From Leishmania infantum JPCM5 (lineage: Eukaryota; Euglenozoa; Kinetoplastea; Trypanosomatida; Trypanosomatidae): a DNA stretch of 64,000 bases. Each line of letters begins with the position of its first letter. Position 1 is the first letter of the stretch. Below the pieces are notes generated by a model. That model ran no database searches and had not been told where the DNA came from. It was given only the letters and a program-made list of their open reading frames with translations. Below, piece by piece: positions 29,401 to 38,427 of this stretch. The stretch spans positions 186,001-250,000 of the forward strand of contig NC_009392.2 in the NCBI RefSeq assembly GCF_000002875.2, read 5' to 3'. The position numbers and the translations under genes are program-made.

Positions 29401-32400
29401 TGCAGCAACAACAGCGTGAGCTACGCAGGCACTGGCAATGGTGCCGCCTCGGTGTTGCGGCCGCAGAGCCGGACCTGTGCGACAGGTGGGGAAAGCCCCA
29501 CCTCGCACCACCTGTACTCCGCCTTTCCGACCGCCGCAGCCGGCGGAGCACTGGCAGTCGTGGGACCAGAGACGGCAAACGGCAGCACTGCGCCCGCTCC
29601 GGTGCGGCGCATCGCTGAAAGACCAGACGTCGGGTCGCTGTCAGAAACCGCATCTCCTCCACCGTTCGCCGCCGCTTCCGCCTCGCTCACGTCCTCGTCG
29701 CCGTCGCCGTCGGCGGCCGTGAACCTGCGTCACACAGCCGGTAGCCTTGTCAGCACGTCCACCCTTCCGCACCAGCAGCAGCAGCAGCACCCGCAGCCCA
29801 TCCCGTCGTCTGTGACCTCGTACGCCCCTGCTCGTGCTGCCGTCTCATCTGCAGACGTCAAGAGCGCCGCGACCGGTGCGCCTGCAGTGCAAGCCCCGAT
29901 CCGGTACAAGGACTTTGTGCTGTCGCCCACCACCGTCACTGCACATGCCGCCGCATCGTGGACACCGGTGCCAGCGACGCAGGCAAACGCCCTTGTAGAT
30001 GGGCAGACGCACCGGCAGCCGGCCGACCGCGGTGGGAGTCCCGCTCCGCCGCCATGCGCCGCCTCCGCGAGGGTAGGCTCAGGAGCTGCGGGAGCTGGTG
30101 CCACTGGGCTGACAGTGGCTCGTCCAACTGATGAGTGTGTGAACCCCTACCTAGAGCGTGCCCGCGGCCGCGAACCGGTGCCGCCGCCGCGCACGTCGTA
30201 CGCACCAGGTGGCGGAGTACGCTACAACAGCCTCACTGTGCCGTATGTCGCGGCCCCGACGACGTTGCAGGCCGCGGCGAAGGGGTTTCCCGCTCAATCT
30301 AGCAGCCCCTCCTCTTCACTGACGCTGAGCGCAAGCGGCACCGGCGTCAGCGCCTTCGACGAGCGTAAGGCGGGCGCAGGACAAGGACGGCGCTTCGAGG
30401 TAACGGGCGCGGACAGCAGCTCACAGGACTCAGACGCATCGATGCCCGCGTCCCAGGCCGCACGCCTCACCGCTTCGCGGTCTTTGCCGAGTACTGCCCC
30501 GGCGGCGGCGACGGTGGTGCGCAACACGTACGCGCCGCTTCGGTACGGCAACGTGGTTCAGTCCAATGCAGCGTCACCGGCCACGTCTAGCATGGCAAGC
30601 TCCTCTCTCATGCCGCCACCGTCACCTTCACTGCAGAAGCAGCTGCCGCAACCACCTTCAGCGGCTTGCCCTGCTGCTGCTGCACCGACGGTGGGCAGTG
30701 GCCGTCTCAGCGTGTGTGGCGTCCTTCGGACGGCGCGTGCGGGTCAGCAGGGAGAGCGTGAGGATTGGGATGACGGCAAGCCCCGCGTGAGCGCGTCGTG
30801 GCCCGCAAAAGACGCTGGGTTGGTGTCAACGCAAGCACCACCGCTGCTTCCGCTACCCGGTCTGGCGAACCAGACCAGTGGCGCGTACTTTCTTCGGTCG
30901 GTTGGTCGCGTTAACGGCGCTGGCGCCGTGCCGCGCGCGGCAACACCCCGCGCTCCGTACGGGGAGGGGCGACCGCCCGCGGCGGCCGCGGCTCAGGATG
31001 AGGCCCCATCCCCTACAAGGCCTCTGTACACGAACCTTGGTGTTCTTATCGCCGGCCCCAGCATGACCGCCGACCCCGCGACCGCCACGACAACGCACGT
31101 GCTCCGCACTGGCGTGCAGCCACCATCGCCGCGGCATCCCCGATCGAACTCCTACGCCGGCGATGATGCCGACAGGAAGCGGCAGCGCGGCTACAGCAAC
31201 GTCGGATTAACTGGCGCGGCACCGTCTGAAGTGCGGTACACCAACGCTGGGAGCCCGAACCTGTGGAACGCGTACAACGCGGGCGCGTCCCCGGCGAGCG
31301 CGGCGTCCGCTGCTGCCGTTGCCGCGCTGACGGGCTTGTCGCCCAGAATCGGTGCGAAAACCCCCACAGCCGCCTGCGCCGGGGAGAGTAACATAAACGA
31401 CGGCAAGAGCAGCAAGACGACACATACGAACAGCAGCAGCAGTCACCTGCAAGATGTCTGTGACACCGGCTATCTGTGCCTCGTAATGGAGCACCACCCT
31501 ATGGGCGACCTCTGCCGGTACGCGCTGCGCGCCCAGCATGAACTGGAGATGCGGCGCCACCGCCAGAAGCAGTCCCAGTCGCAGGCACTGGCACGCAGCA
31601 GTTTGATGAGCGTGGGCATCTTGCAGCCCATCACGTCACCGGCAACAGCGACGACGCAAAGCAGGACGTGTACGTCCGAGCGAAGCTCTGCTCAGCAACC
31701 GCAAGCCCCCACGAAGAACGCGACCGAGCGCGACGGCGGTGGCACGGGGGCGGAGGCAGGGGAGTCGACCTCACCGCTTTCTCTTCGCCCCTTATCGCTC
31801 ACGCATGGTGGGGCAGCGGGGTCAGCAGCGGCCGCCTTGTCACTGCTGGCGGCCGCCGCAGATGCCACCTGGACGGTGAAGGTGGCTATGAGCCGAACGG
31901 ACCTCCACCCGGCGCTCTCGGCCGGAGTCGGCGGTCGTGGTAACACCTCTGGAAGCCATACCGCCGGCGGCACCGATGGTGACGAGCGCGCCACCGACTT
32001 CGATACCCAGCGAGCAGCCTCTGTTGCGGTCGATCCCACAAGTGAAAACCCCCTCACCGAGGCGCAGCTGCTCTCCATCGCGTATCAGCTTGCCTCGGTG
32101 CTCGATCACATGCATCAGCAGAACCCGCCCATCGTTCACCGTGACTTGAAGCCCGAGAACATCCTAATCAAAGGCGAGCTCATCGACTACCTCGACCTGC
32201 CTCTCTCCGCCGTTTTGGCGAGCACTAACAACACCGTGCACTGCGGTGGCAAGGACGATGCCTTGGGCAAGTCCTCTGTGTCTCCGATGACGCCGCCCTT
32301 CACAACCCCGGCCGCAGTCATCGATGCCGCCGCCAGTTCTTTGACGTCGCTGCCGCCGATCCGAATCACGCGCGCTGTGGTGCCCATTGTTCTCATCGAT

Positions 32401-32811
32401 TTTGGTCTTGCAATCCTACAAGACACCCACGGCCGCTCGCACGGCAGCCGCGGCGGTGGCACCCGCCCGTACATCGCACCAGAGAGCTGGAAGGGCGACA
32501 CGTGCACGGCTAGTGACGTGTGGAGTCTCGGCTGTGTGCTGTACGCACTCGCCACGTGCCGTCTCGTTGCCGAGGACGTTCGGATCATGTCTCAGGAGGC
32601 GAAGCGGGACGGGTTTGCCTCGCGCATGCTGAAAGACATCATCGCGCACAAGTACTCCCTGGCCTTCGCGAGTTTTGTCGTGTCGCTGCTTGTCGTCGAT
32701 CCGGCCAAGAGGCCGACGGCGGCGCAGGCGGCGCGGTGCTTCTGCGTCGCAGACGGCGACATCTGCTTTGACCTCAGCAGCCCATTCTTCAGCAACGTGC
32801 TCGATCTCTAG
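26473..32811 (+). CDS. Large single-pass transmembrane protein kinase, catalytic motifs intact, with ~1150-residue insert
   Basis: With the ATG at 26473 the product has 2112 residues; an in-frame ATG at 26329 precedes all plausible splice acceptors, and ATGs at 26713 and 26749 are later alternatives. A transmembrane helix (VSLVLLTVACTLLVVTIVLL) spans about 132-155. The kinase domain starts near 426: YRLLQRIGIGAFSSVYLV, beta-3 Lys455 in ALKYI, then an insert from about 500 to 1660 before the hinge (YLCLVMEHHPMGDL). The C lobe has HRDLKPEN (1889-1896), DFG with Asp1976, YIAPE (Glu2004), SDVWSLGCVL and KRPTAAQAA. All residues needed for phosphotransfer are visible. The phrase QQNPPIVHRDLKPEN resembles the NAK/AAK family, but family placement is tentative. 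The insert carries reiterated Tyr-x-Asn and SYAP motifs. It looks like a diverged tandem paralogue of the upstream pseudokinase. Membrane orientation would place the kinase in the cytosol. Confidence 0.9.
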   Translation: MRAAAHHHHLPPLLCASTFHITRIRSPAAQHTPIRNAVRRGTRTNSTAAAVNVSAYSFAAPPLTNPYAYAASPSPSSAPSMRTVGVAAAAAAMSTVHAASVTNSGAAAHTWTNGGRGGHGAAHALTNSGRDVSLVLLTVACTLLVVTIVLLIVGVRLLKRFAAAVAAAEGARGQDILSNNLSAGEAAAYISVGIVDDDDEAALHTDNGDSRTQLVEYADEREPLLHHVRGRGGGAGRHRRSASRQHQQPGRRTTLAVFEALSILLGVSSTPPTADASSHGAAAAPRRRSRSCQAGSSAVPTPENQPALRSSPQQQRHAGRRAVPDALAADENSRGAFRSGPQPTWHSNGSLSRSGAARKCDEAAVAPASASPAPASHPAAAPGSSAAPATADHGATPPSGNSQLPVFTTTTEKDMVVYNTTHNSRYRLLQRIGIGAFSSVYLVQHKTTGKQYALKYILCKGDRERLAALRECEVIYSLQGHPQVIRIVDMFMSYQFQRASPSPTVAGSPTAAATNSACKEQASGQQGLRSFPGVPPSAPAAPAAALAPSAIATPALAPASAAPASTYTTSVAGRLKGLNDAALTKAAMESSTESRAAAHSEADDGHVDFSCVDRDRYSEGRWRGSRPRVRPSVEGVACGACMVNVDHASDVENGESAYSEHQQPQQPGKLSMRASSVCCPRPLPHSVQHTSQSSSSVHPTLSAAASASTAPATASSSSALAGSSYVPAQLCAAAGGGAQGCGHVPSQSAHHSSTTASAARAAATGSLSPPRDEAHADQPHLCCHAIDVPDAVVHDESDATAPVNASARCCAAHSTTTTAASMHPCFPSTTRNATVSRSSEASHEPGTLEDYDGGDGVHSGSDSRRRAEQGQSATGERAKPALQSRRASSEGRGSDGADDGHADIEAGREERRTELCGDADADEMHSCKGSDARSGATSSSGADEEPIQPIHRIFVPPPYMHPPLNGMASAPRSCSICSNNSVSYAGTGNGAASVLRPQSRTCATGGESPTSHHLYSAFPTAAAGGALAVVGPETANGSTAPAPVRRIAERPDVGSLSETASPPPFAAASASLTSSSPSPSAAVNLRHTAGSLVSTSTLPHQQQQQHPQPIPSSVTSYAPARAAVSSADVKSAATGAPAVQAPIRYKDFVLSPTTVTAHAAASWTPVPATQANALVDGQTHRQPADRGGSPAPPPCAASARVGSGAAGAGATGLTVARPTDECVNPYLERARGREPVPPPRTSYAPGGGVRYNSLTVPYVAAPTTLQAAAKGFPAQSSSPSSSLTLSASGTGVSAFDERKAGAGQGRRFEVTGADSSSQDSDASMPASQAARLTASRSLPSTAPAAATVVRNTYAPLRYGNVVQSNAASPATSSMASSSLMPPPSPSLQKQLPQPPSAACPAAAAPTVGSGRLSVCGVLRTARAGQQGEREDWDDGKPRVSASWPAKDAGLVSTQAPPLLPLPGLANQTSGAYFLRSVGRVNGAGAVPRAATPRAPYGEGRPPAAAAAQDEAPSPTRPLYTNLGVLIAGPSMTADPATATTTHVLRTGVQPPSPRHPRSNSYAGDDADRKRQRGYSNVGLTGAAPSEVRYTNAGSPNLWNAYNAGASPASAASAAAVAALTGLSPRIGAKTPTAACAGESNINDGKSSKTTHTNSSSSHLQDVCDTGYLCLVMEHHPMGDLCRYALRAQHELEMRRHRQKQSQSQALARSSLMSVGILQPITSPATATTQSRTCTSERSSAQQPQAPTKNATERDGGGTGAEAGESTSPLSLRPLSLTHGGAAGSAAAALSLLAAAADATWTVKVAMSRTDLHPALSAGVGGRGNTSGSHTAGGTDGDERATDFDTQRAASVAVDPTSENPLTEAQLLSIAYQLASVLDHMHQQNPPIVHRDLKPENILIKGELIDYLDLPLSAVLASTNNTVHCGGKDDALGKSSVSPMTPPFTTPAAVIDAAASSLTSLPPIRITRAVVPIVLIDFGLAILQDTHGRSHGSRGGGTRPYIAPESWKGDTCTASDVWSLGCVLYALATCRLVAEDVRIMSQEAKRDGFASRMLKDIIAHKYSLAFASFVVSLLVVDPAKRPTAAQAARCFCVADGDICFDLSSPFFSNVLDL

Positions 32812-33390
32812 CATGCGTGCGTGGGCGTGTGTCTGTCTCGGTGCGGGGCGCGGGCGACACACGCAGGACCTCACCAATGAGCCTTGCACAGCACAACAGC
32901 AATCCAAAAGAAAGAAAACAGAGCCCCTCCCTCCCCCCTCGCCCCGCCCGAAACATGCAAAGAGGCGCTTACCCGATACTCGCGGCGGTGCATGTGCGTG
33001 CGAGTGTGTGCCGTGATGCGCACTTCCCCGCTTGGCTCTCCATGGCTGGAATGCTGTTTTTTTTTCTTTTTTTTCCCTTTTCGAATCCTCATCCACTCCG
33101 TGCACCCTCCTGCTCGCTGCTCTTCTAACACACATGCACACATACATACAGATATATGCACACACACGCACACACACACCACTCCCAAGGGCGTTTCTGC
33201 TGCTCCTTCCGCACTCCGCGCCCCTCCGCCCCACGCAGGCACGCACGTGTCACATGCATGACGTGGTGGTCGCGCTTCCGTTCAGAACAACAGGAGAGCG
33301 CGAGAGGCGTGGACAGAACGAGCAAAGAAGAAGGGGGCGGCGTACAGCACCGGCGAACCGATACCGCCGCGCCATCACCGTCGCCTTGAC
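32812..33390 (+). other. Intergenic region and leader
   Basis: Has a T-rich tract at 33055-33080, a CA-rich run at 33155-33180 and a pyrimidine tract with AG at 33237-33238. If that AG is used, two upstream ATGs (33254, 33258) would precede the next CDS; an AG near 33284 would remove them. Confidence 0.5.
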
Positions 33391-34449
33391 ATGCTGCGCA
33401 TCACCCCTCCGCGCTGTGCGCCGCTGCAGGCCTCTCGCCCTCTCTTCTTCTTCTCGTGGCTGCGTCAGAGCAGTGGACACCGCGGCAGCGCGGCCGCGAC
33501 GTGGCGCACAAAGGCAAAGAACACCTTCATCAGCGAGGGCGCGATGGGCCTCGGTGGCGGCGATGTGGGTCAGCCCATGGCTAACGAGGCCTCCGAGGCG
33601 CTGGATGGCAAAGGCACGAGCACCGCCAGTTATCGGCAAGCTGCTCTGAACGGCACCGTCAGACGTGGCGTCGGCAATGGGCAAGCCTTCCAGGCCGGCG
33701 GCGGTGCCGCTCCAGGGTCCACCGTGCCAAAGCAGCCGATAGACGACATCTTGATAGAGCGTGCAGCGCACTTGTCCGGGCCGAACCGGCGTCCCCTCTC
33801 GTACGACCTCGAGATCCACCGCGCCGCCCGCGCGCGTGAGGCGGCACAGAAGCAAGCCTCGCAGGAGTATCTGCTCCACTTCGACGAGCAGAACATGCCG
33901 CGCAACCCCCACGACCCGAACCGAAAGCGTGCGAGCTGGGAATTCACGCCGACGCCAGAGCACAAGTCCCTCGTGTTGCTTCTCTACCGCAACGTGCTGA
34001 AAGGCTTGATGAACTATAAGAGCGTCCGACGCCGCAGCATGATCGCCTACGCCCGCATGTGTTTTCGCCGTCGCGCTATGGCGACGGAGAAACTGCTGAT
34101 TGACGAGTGCATTGAAGAGTGTCGGCGCTCCATCTACGTGCTGGAAAAGCATCACAACTTCACAAAGACGGGCACGTACGAGTTCGACTCGATGACGCTA
34201 CCCAAGGACACGGGTCAGGACGTGAAGACGTACATGGAGGAGGTGTACGACCCGGAGCAGTCCCGCATGCAGTTCCAGAACTTCACTGATGTGCAGCCGG
34301 GCAGAGAGCACTTGCATCGGCAAGGGCTCGGGCCCACGTCGGGGTCGCACCACTGGAAGGACCAAAAGACCTCGGAGGGCTTCAAGGTGGAGATTCGCGA
34401 CGAGGACAGGGCCCTGCGGCCGCCGCCGCCGCCCGGGATGGCGAGCTGA
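33391..34449 (+). CDS. Mitochondrial LYR-motif protein, putative complex I-type accessory subunit
   Basis: A 352-residue protein with a typical trypanosomatid mitochondrial leader (MLRITPPRC, then Arg/Ser-rich). The core carries an LYR tripeptide at 198-200 in SLVLLLYRNVLKGL, followed by a basic helical stretch (YKSVRRRSMIAYARMCFRRR) and a long helix (LLIDECIEECRRSIYVLEKH). This is the helical Complex1_LYR arrangement found in NDUFA6/NDUFB9-type complex I subunits and in Fe-S or acyl-ACP adaptors. LYR proteins normally have 80-180 residues; this one has extensions of about 190 residues before and 90 after the motif. The exact member cannot be told from motif alone. The start is the ATG that opens the leader peptide. 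It is followed by a 2.5 kb spacer carrying a repeat element. Confidence 0.82.
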   Translation: MLRITPPRCAPLQASRPLFFFSWLRQSSGHRGSAAATWRTKAKNTFISEGAMGLGGGDVGQPMANEASEALDGKGTSTASYRQAALNGTVRRGVGNGQAFQAGGGAAPGSTVPKQPIDDILIERAAHLSGPNRRPLSYDLEIHRAARAREAAQKQASQEYLLHFDEQNMPRNPHDPNRKRASWEFTPTPEHKSLVLLLYRNVLKGLMNYKSVRRRSMIAYARMCFRRRAMATEKLLIDECIEECRRSIYVLEKHHNFTKTGTYEFDSMTLPKDTGQDVKTYMEEVYDPEQSRMQFQNFTDVQPGREHLHRQGLGPTSGSHHWKDQKTSEGFKVEIRDEDRALRPPPPPGMAS

Positions 34450-35079
34450 CGCCTGCACACACGCACACACACACACATATTTATATATACACACCTCTCT
34501 CTTTATCGACGAAACAGATGAGTACGGCGCCGTACTCGATGTGCATCGCGTTGAAAACGACGAGCAAGTCGCGCTTGGAGCGGCCGTGCAACCACCGACC
34601 CGCCTTCCTCTGATCTCCCTCTTTTTCAGTGGCTCTCTCGACAAAGGAGGGGCGGCAGGGCGCGTCCATTCTTGGGCGCGCCCGCGGGCTGCTGATGCCC
34701 TGCTTCGTTGCTTTTTGTTGCGTGTGCGGTGATGACCCCACATGGATGCAATCATCTTCAGCTCCCGCCCTTCATATACGTCTGCAGATGCGTGCCGGCG
34801 CCTTCTCCGCGCGCGCATGGTCTCGGTGCATCTGTGTAGGTGTCGGCGTCGGTGTCGGGGTGTGCTTGTCGGGTGCACGCCACCTCCTTTTCTATATTCT
34901 GTTGTTTTCCGCCGCCGATTTGGGTGCGCTCGTGTGGTGCGTTCACGCTCACTGAAAAAGTGCCACTGGCACCCGATCCCCTTCTCGCCCTCCCCTTTTC
35001 TGTGTGTGTGTGTGTGTCGTGCGTCTACTTTGTGGTGGCGGATTCAACACGTTAGAAGAACAGTAACACCTAAACTCCG

Positions 35080-35640
35080 TCGCTCCCTCATGGCGCGAGG
35101 GGCACACCCCACCCTGTGTGAGCGCGTGAGGCAGCCCCCACCCGCCCTCACCGCACCCCTGCCAAGTGCCGCACCACCTCTGGTGGCGACGGGGCCAAGC
35201 GCCTGCGACGTAGGGGAAGTCAGAGCGACTCATCGCTGCTGATGTCGGCGGTCGCGTCCCGGATGGCGTGGCGTCGGAGCGACCGGCGACGGTGAACACG
35301 TCTTTGCCACCCACATGATGGGCGAAGCGTCACCGCTCCCCGAGCGTAACTCAGCCGCACCTGAGAGGTGCACGACGTGGCGACCGGCATGATGGGAGCG
35401 GCTGGGAGGCAGCGTGCGCGGTGCAGGGTGGGGGGGGTGTAGGGCAGGGGCCGTGCTCCGATGACTGGGCTGGCGCATGCGCTGTAGCACGTGTCTACGT
35501 ATGTGCGTGTGTGTGTGTCCGCGGCTGCATTGCACCACGCTGGTGGGGGCCTGTGGCAGTGCCAGCGGGGGAGGGTAGAGGAGCGTGCAACTCACGATCA
35601 ACGGCGGAGAATGGGCATGCTCGTGCGAAATGAATCTCCC
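35080..35640 (+). mobile_element. Possible degenerate retroposon (SIDER-like), ending in repeat copy A
   Basis: About 560 bases of GC-rich sequence with few pyrimidine runs, embedded in a 3' spacer, with a segment at its 3' end (35521-35640) that recurs twice elsewhere. Size, location and 3'-shared structure fit the short degenerate retroposons common in Leishmania 3' UTRs. I could not identify the family signature, so this is inference. Confidence 0.35.
35521..35640 (+). repeat. Dispersed repeat, copy A
   Basis: Follows a (GT)n run. It shares a 24-base core (35542-35565, containing GGGCCTGTGGCAGTGCCAG) exactly with copy B and with two mismatches with copy C. The preceding GGCTGCATTGCACC matches copy C. 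A downstream GTAGAGGAG and an AATGGG block also recur. Confidence 0.8.
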
Positions 35641-35754
35641 GTTGTTGTCGGTATGCGAGAAACCCGCTCGTACGCTGTCTCTCAACGTCTCTGTGGCGCA
35701 TCGCACAGAGATGCGGGAATTGCCGTCAGCTTCTTCTCCACACCCCCTCGAACG

Positions 35755-35781
35755 CACACACACACACACACACACACACAC
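35755..35781. repeat. (CA)n microsatellite
   Basis: About 13 uninterrupted CA units in the spacer upstream of CFAS. Confidence 0.9.
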
Positions 35782-36957
35782 TCGCATGCCCATGCGTTCA
35801 CGTCCTCATCACTGCGACTTCAACCGCCGCGATTGCACACCTTGTCCGTTATCTGCGCCTGCCCCTCCCATGTCTTTCGTCTCCCTCTCTCTCCCTCTGT
35901 TTTCTGTGTATGCGGGCTTGCGTCTCTAACGGAGTCGCTGAGTGCAGACCATTCATCGTCATTTCTTACGGACACCACCACCACCACCACAGCCTCCTCG
36001 TCCTTGCTCTCACCCCCAGCCACCTTTTCGCATCGCCCTACCACCGTTGCCAGCGAACAGGACCCACTACGCAACGTCAAGGCAAGCGATCACCACAAGA
36101 GCAGCAGCGCAAGGCATCCGTAGAAGCAGCCACACGCGCCCCGTCACGCCCGACCACGCCACCTCAGCTTCTTTCTGTTCTTGTTACGAGGGCAGACAGG
36201 AGACGACCAGGTGAACCAGGCGTCCAGGGAAACGGACAGGGAGGGGCTCCGCATCTCTGTGGCAGGCAGGCAGGCACCCACGCACCCGCTCTGGCTGTCT
36301 GTCTGCCCCGACGTTTCCTCCCTCTGTCGGGTATTCTTTTTGTCTTGGGTGGTGTCGCCGTTGTGCGGTTTTCCTTGTTTCGTGGACGTGTTAAGTGGAG
36401 TGAGCGTGCGTGCCACCAGTGCAGATTCTCTCGATCGCCACCCACCCGCCCCCTCTCCCAATACGTACGCAGAGGCATCGGCACGGCAGCCAGGCACACA
36501 CGGGTACACGTAGACGCAGGGATGCAGTGTCGACTGAAAACTAACAACAGCTAGCATTCACTCGCGCTTTCGTTTTTCATTGTTTGGCGTCCTCGAAGTC
36601 CACAGCACATCACGCCGCTCCTCCACGCCACCACAGCCTCCCCTTCGCTACTCCTTCCTTACCTTCTCCCCCCTCCCACGCACACACACCACCACCACCA
36701 CCACCGCGCCAAAGGCACCGGTGGCAGCGCTCAGTGCACGGTGGTCGTCCTCGTCCGTGTGTTCTTTGCGAGTCTTCGTTTTCCTTCATTGTTTCGTTTC
36801 GTGGCTTGTTTGCGTCTGTGCGCGTCTCTCACCCTCCACCCTCGCTCTTCGCGCGCGAGCGGCCCCCTCTCTCGGTCCGTCGGTCGCCTCTCCGACTGCG
36901 TTGTTGTTGCGCGTCGATCTTTCTTCTCTCGTCTCTTGTTCTTCGTTGCTCCGGCCA

Positions 36958-36959
36958 AG
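36958..36959 (+). promoter_or_regulatory. Candidate spliced-leader acceptor AG abutting the CFAS start
   Basis: A strong pyrimidine tract (about 36916-36952) ends in CCAAG, one base before the ATG at 36961. If used, the leader would be essentially only the spliced leader. Earlier AGs cannot be excluded. Confidence 0.4.
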
Positions 36960-36960
36960 C

Positions 36961-38427
36961 ATGGAAAACCGGCCACACGAGGACTCCGAATCGAAGGAAG
37001 CGGCAGCGGCGGCGCTCTTGTCGCGTGAATCGTACGAATCCGTGCAGAGGCTGTCGAAGTGCCCCAGCGACTTACCCAGCAGCGAGAACCGCTACGAGGT
37101 CATCGCCGCCGCCATGAAGGGTGACGACCACGGCATGGGCGGCAGCACGAGCCGCGTAGTCAACTACGGTGGCCCGCACGGCAACGGAAGCCTGTTCAGC
37201 ATGAGCAAGGCGGAGTACGCGAAGCTGGAGAAGAGGGAGGCCAAGTACTTGCGCATCGCCCAGAAGATCCTGAGTGCTTGTGGCATTACCATTGGCGGCG
37301 ATAAGCCATACGACATGGTCGTGCACAACCCGATGCTGTTCCGCCGCGTTATCCGCAAGGGCAGTCTTGGCCTCGGTGAGGCCTACATGGAGGGTTGGTG
37401 GGACACCCGCGACTTCTATGCCCTGGACGACTTCTTCAAGCGCATTCTGCAGAGTGGGATCGAGTACTACTTTCCAAATAACGCCAAAGACATGCTCAAC
37501 ATCATCCGCGCCAAGGTGCACAACCCGCAAACCAAGTCGAAGAGTCGCAGGGTGGGTATGCAGCACTACGACATCGGCAACGAGTTCTTTCGAAACATGC
37601 TGGGGCCGCGCATGCAATACAGCTGCGCGTATTGGGAGAAGCACGTCGGCTCCGCCGAAGACCACATGATTAAGCCGGTGGAGACGCTGGACGAGGCGCA
37701 GGAGCTAAAGCTGCACATGATTGGCGAGAAGCTGCGCCTGCGTCCAGGGATGGAGGTGCTTGATTGCGGCTGTGGGTGGGGCGCTCTGGCGGCGTTTCTG
37801 AGCGAGAAGTACAGCGTGAAGGTGACAGGCATCACGATCTCCGAGGAGCAGCGCGAGGGTGCCGCGCGTTTGGTGAAGGACGACCCGAACGTGACTATCC
37901 TCAACCGCGACTACCGCGACGCCACCTTCGACCGCAAGTTTGACCGCATCGTGAGCGTCGGCATGTTCGAGCACGTTGGCCCCAAGAACTACAAGACCTT
38001 TTTCAAGCACATGCGCCGTCTACTGCGCGACGACGACCCGGAAGCGGTTCTGTTGCTGCACACCATCGGCAGCAAGACGACCATGAGCAGCGCCGATCAG
38101 TGGTACCTCAAGTACATTTTTCCAGGCGGCTGTCTGCCGAGCATTTCGAGTATTGGCAAGGGCATCGAGGCGTATTTTGTCATGGAGGACCTGCATAACT
38201 TCGGCTTCTTCTATGGCTTGACGCTGCTTGCCTGGCGCTCGAACTTTCTCGTTCACTGGAACAAGTCGGCCGAGAGCACGAAGCCCGGCGCGGATGCGTT
38301 TTTTCGCATGTTCTACTACTACCTGAGCAGCAGCGCTGGCGCCTTCGAGGCACGTGACCTTCAGCTGTGGCAAGTGGTCCTGAGCCCGAAGGGGACACCT
38401 GGGTACGTCAGCGTGTACCGGCCGTAA
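36961..38427 (+). CDS. CFAS: Cyclopropane-fatty-acyl-phospholipid synthase
   Basis: A 488-residue SAM-dependent enzyme that adds a methylene bridge across the double bond of unsaturated acyl chains in membrane phospholipids. The SAM site is VLDCGCGWG (266-274), followed by VTGITISEEQ. Residues equivalent to the bacterial active site are present: Cys in QYSCAYW, Glu in GMFEHVG, the HTIG segment, and the Tyr-rich FRMFYYYL. An N-terminal extension of about 90 residues precedes the part that aligns with bacterial enzymes (about 380 residues). No signal peptide is seen. Trypanosomatid CFAS is regarded as a lateral transfer from bacteria; it is retained in several Leishmania species and missing in L. 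major. Two copies of a dispersed repeat bracket the gene in direct orientation. The ATG at 36961 follows the pyrimidine tract; an open frame back to 36580 is leader sequence. Confidence 0.96.
   Translation: MENRPHEDSESKEAAAAALLSRESYESVQRLSKCPSDLPSSENRYEVIAAAMKGDDHGMGGSTSRVVNYGGPHGNGSLFSMSKAEYAKLEKREAKYLRIAQKILSACGITIGGDKPYDMVVHNPMLFRRVIRKGSLGLGEAYMEGWWDTRDFYALDDFFKRILQSGIEYYFPNNAKDMLNIIRAKVHNPQTKSKSRRVGMQHYDIGNEFFRNMLGPRMQYSCAYWEKHVGSAEDHMIKPVETLDEAQELKLHMIGEKLRLRPGMEVLDCGCGWGALAAFLSEKYSVKVTGITISEEQREGAARLVKDDPNVTILNRDYRDATFDRKFDRIVSVGMFEHVGPKNYKTFFKHMRRLLRDDDPEAVLLLHTIGSKTTMSSADQWYLKYIFPGGCLPSISSIGKGIEAYFVMEDLHNFGFFYGLTLLAWRSNFLVHWNKSAESTKPGADAFFRMFYYYLSSSAGAFEARDLQLWQVVLSPKGTPGYVSVYRP

Larger units (their letters stand above)
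34450..36960 (+). other. Intergenic region (2.5 kb) upstream of CFAS
   Basis: No gene seen. It holds GT/CA tracts, a GC-rich tract-free segment at about 35080-35500 and repeat copy A behind it, (CA)n at about 35755-35781, and pyrimidine-rich leader sequence from about 36600 to 36955. Confidence 0.6.
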
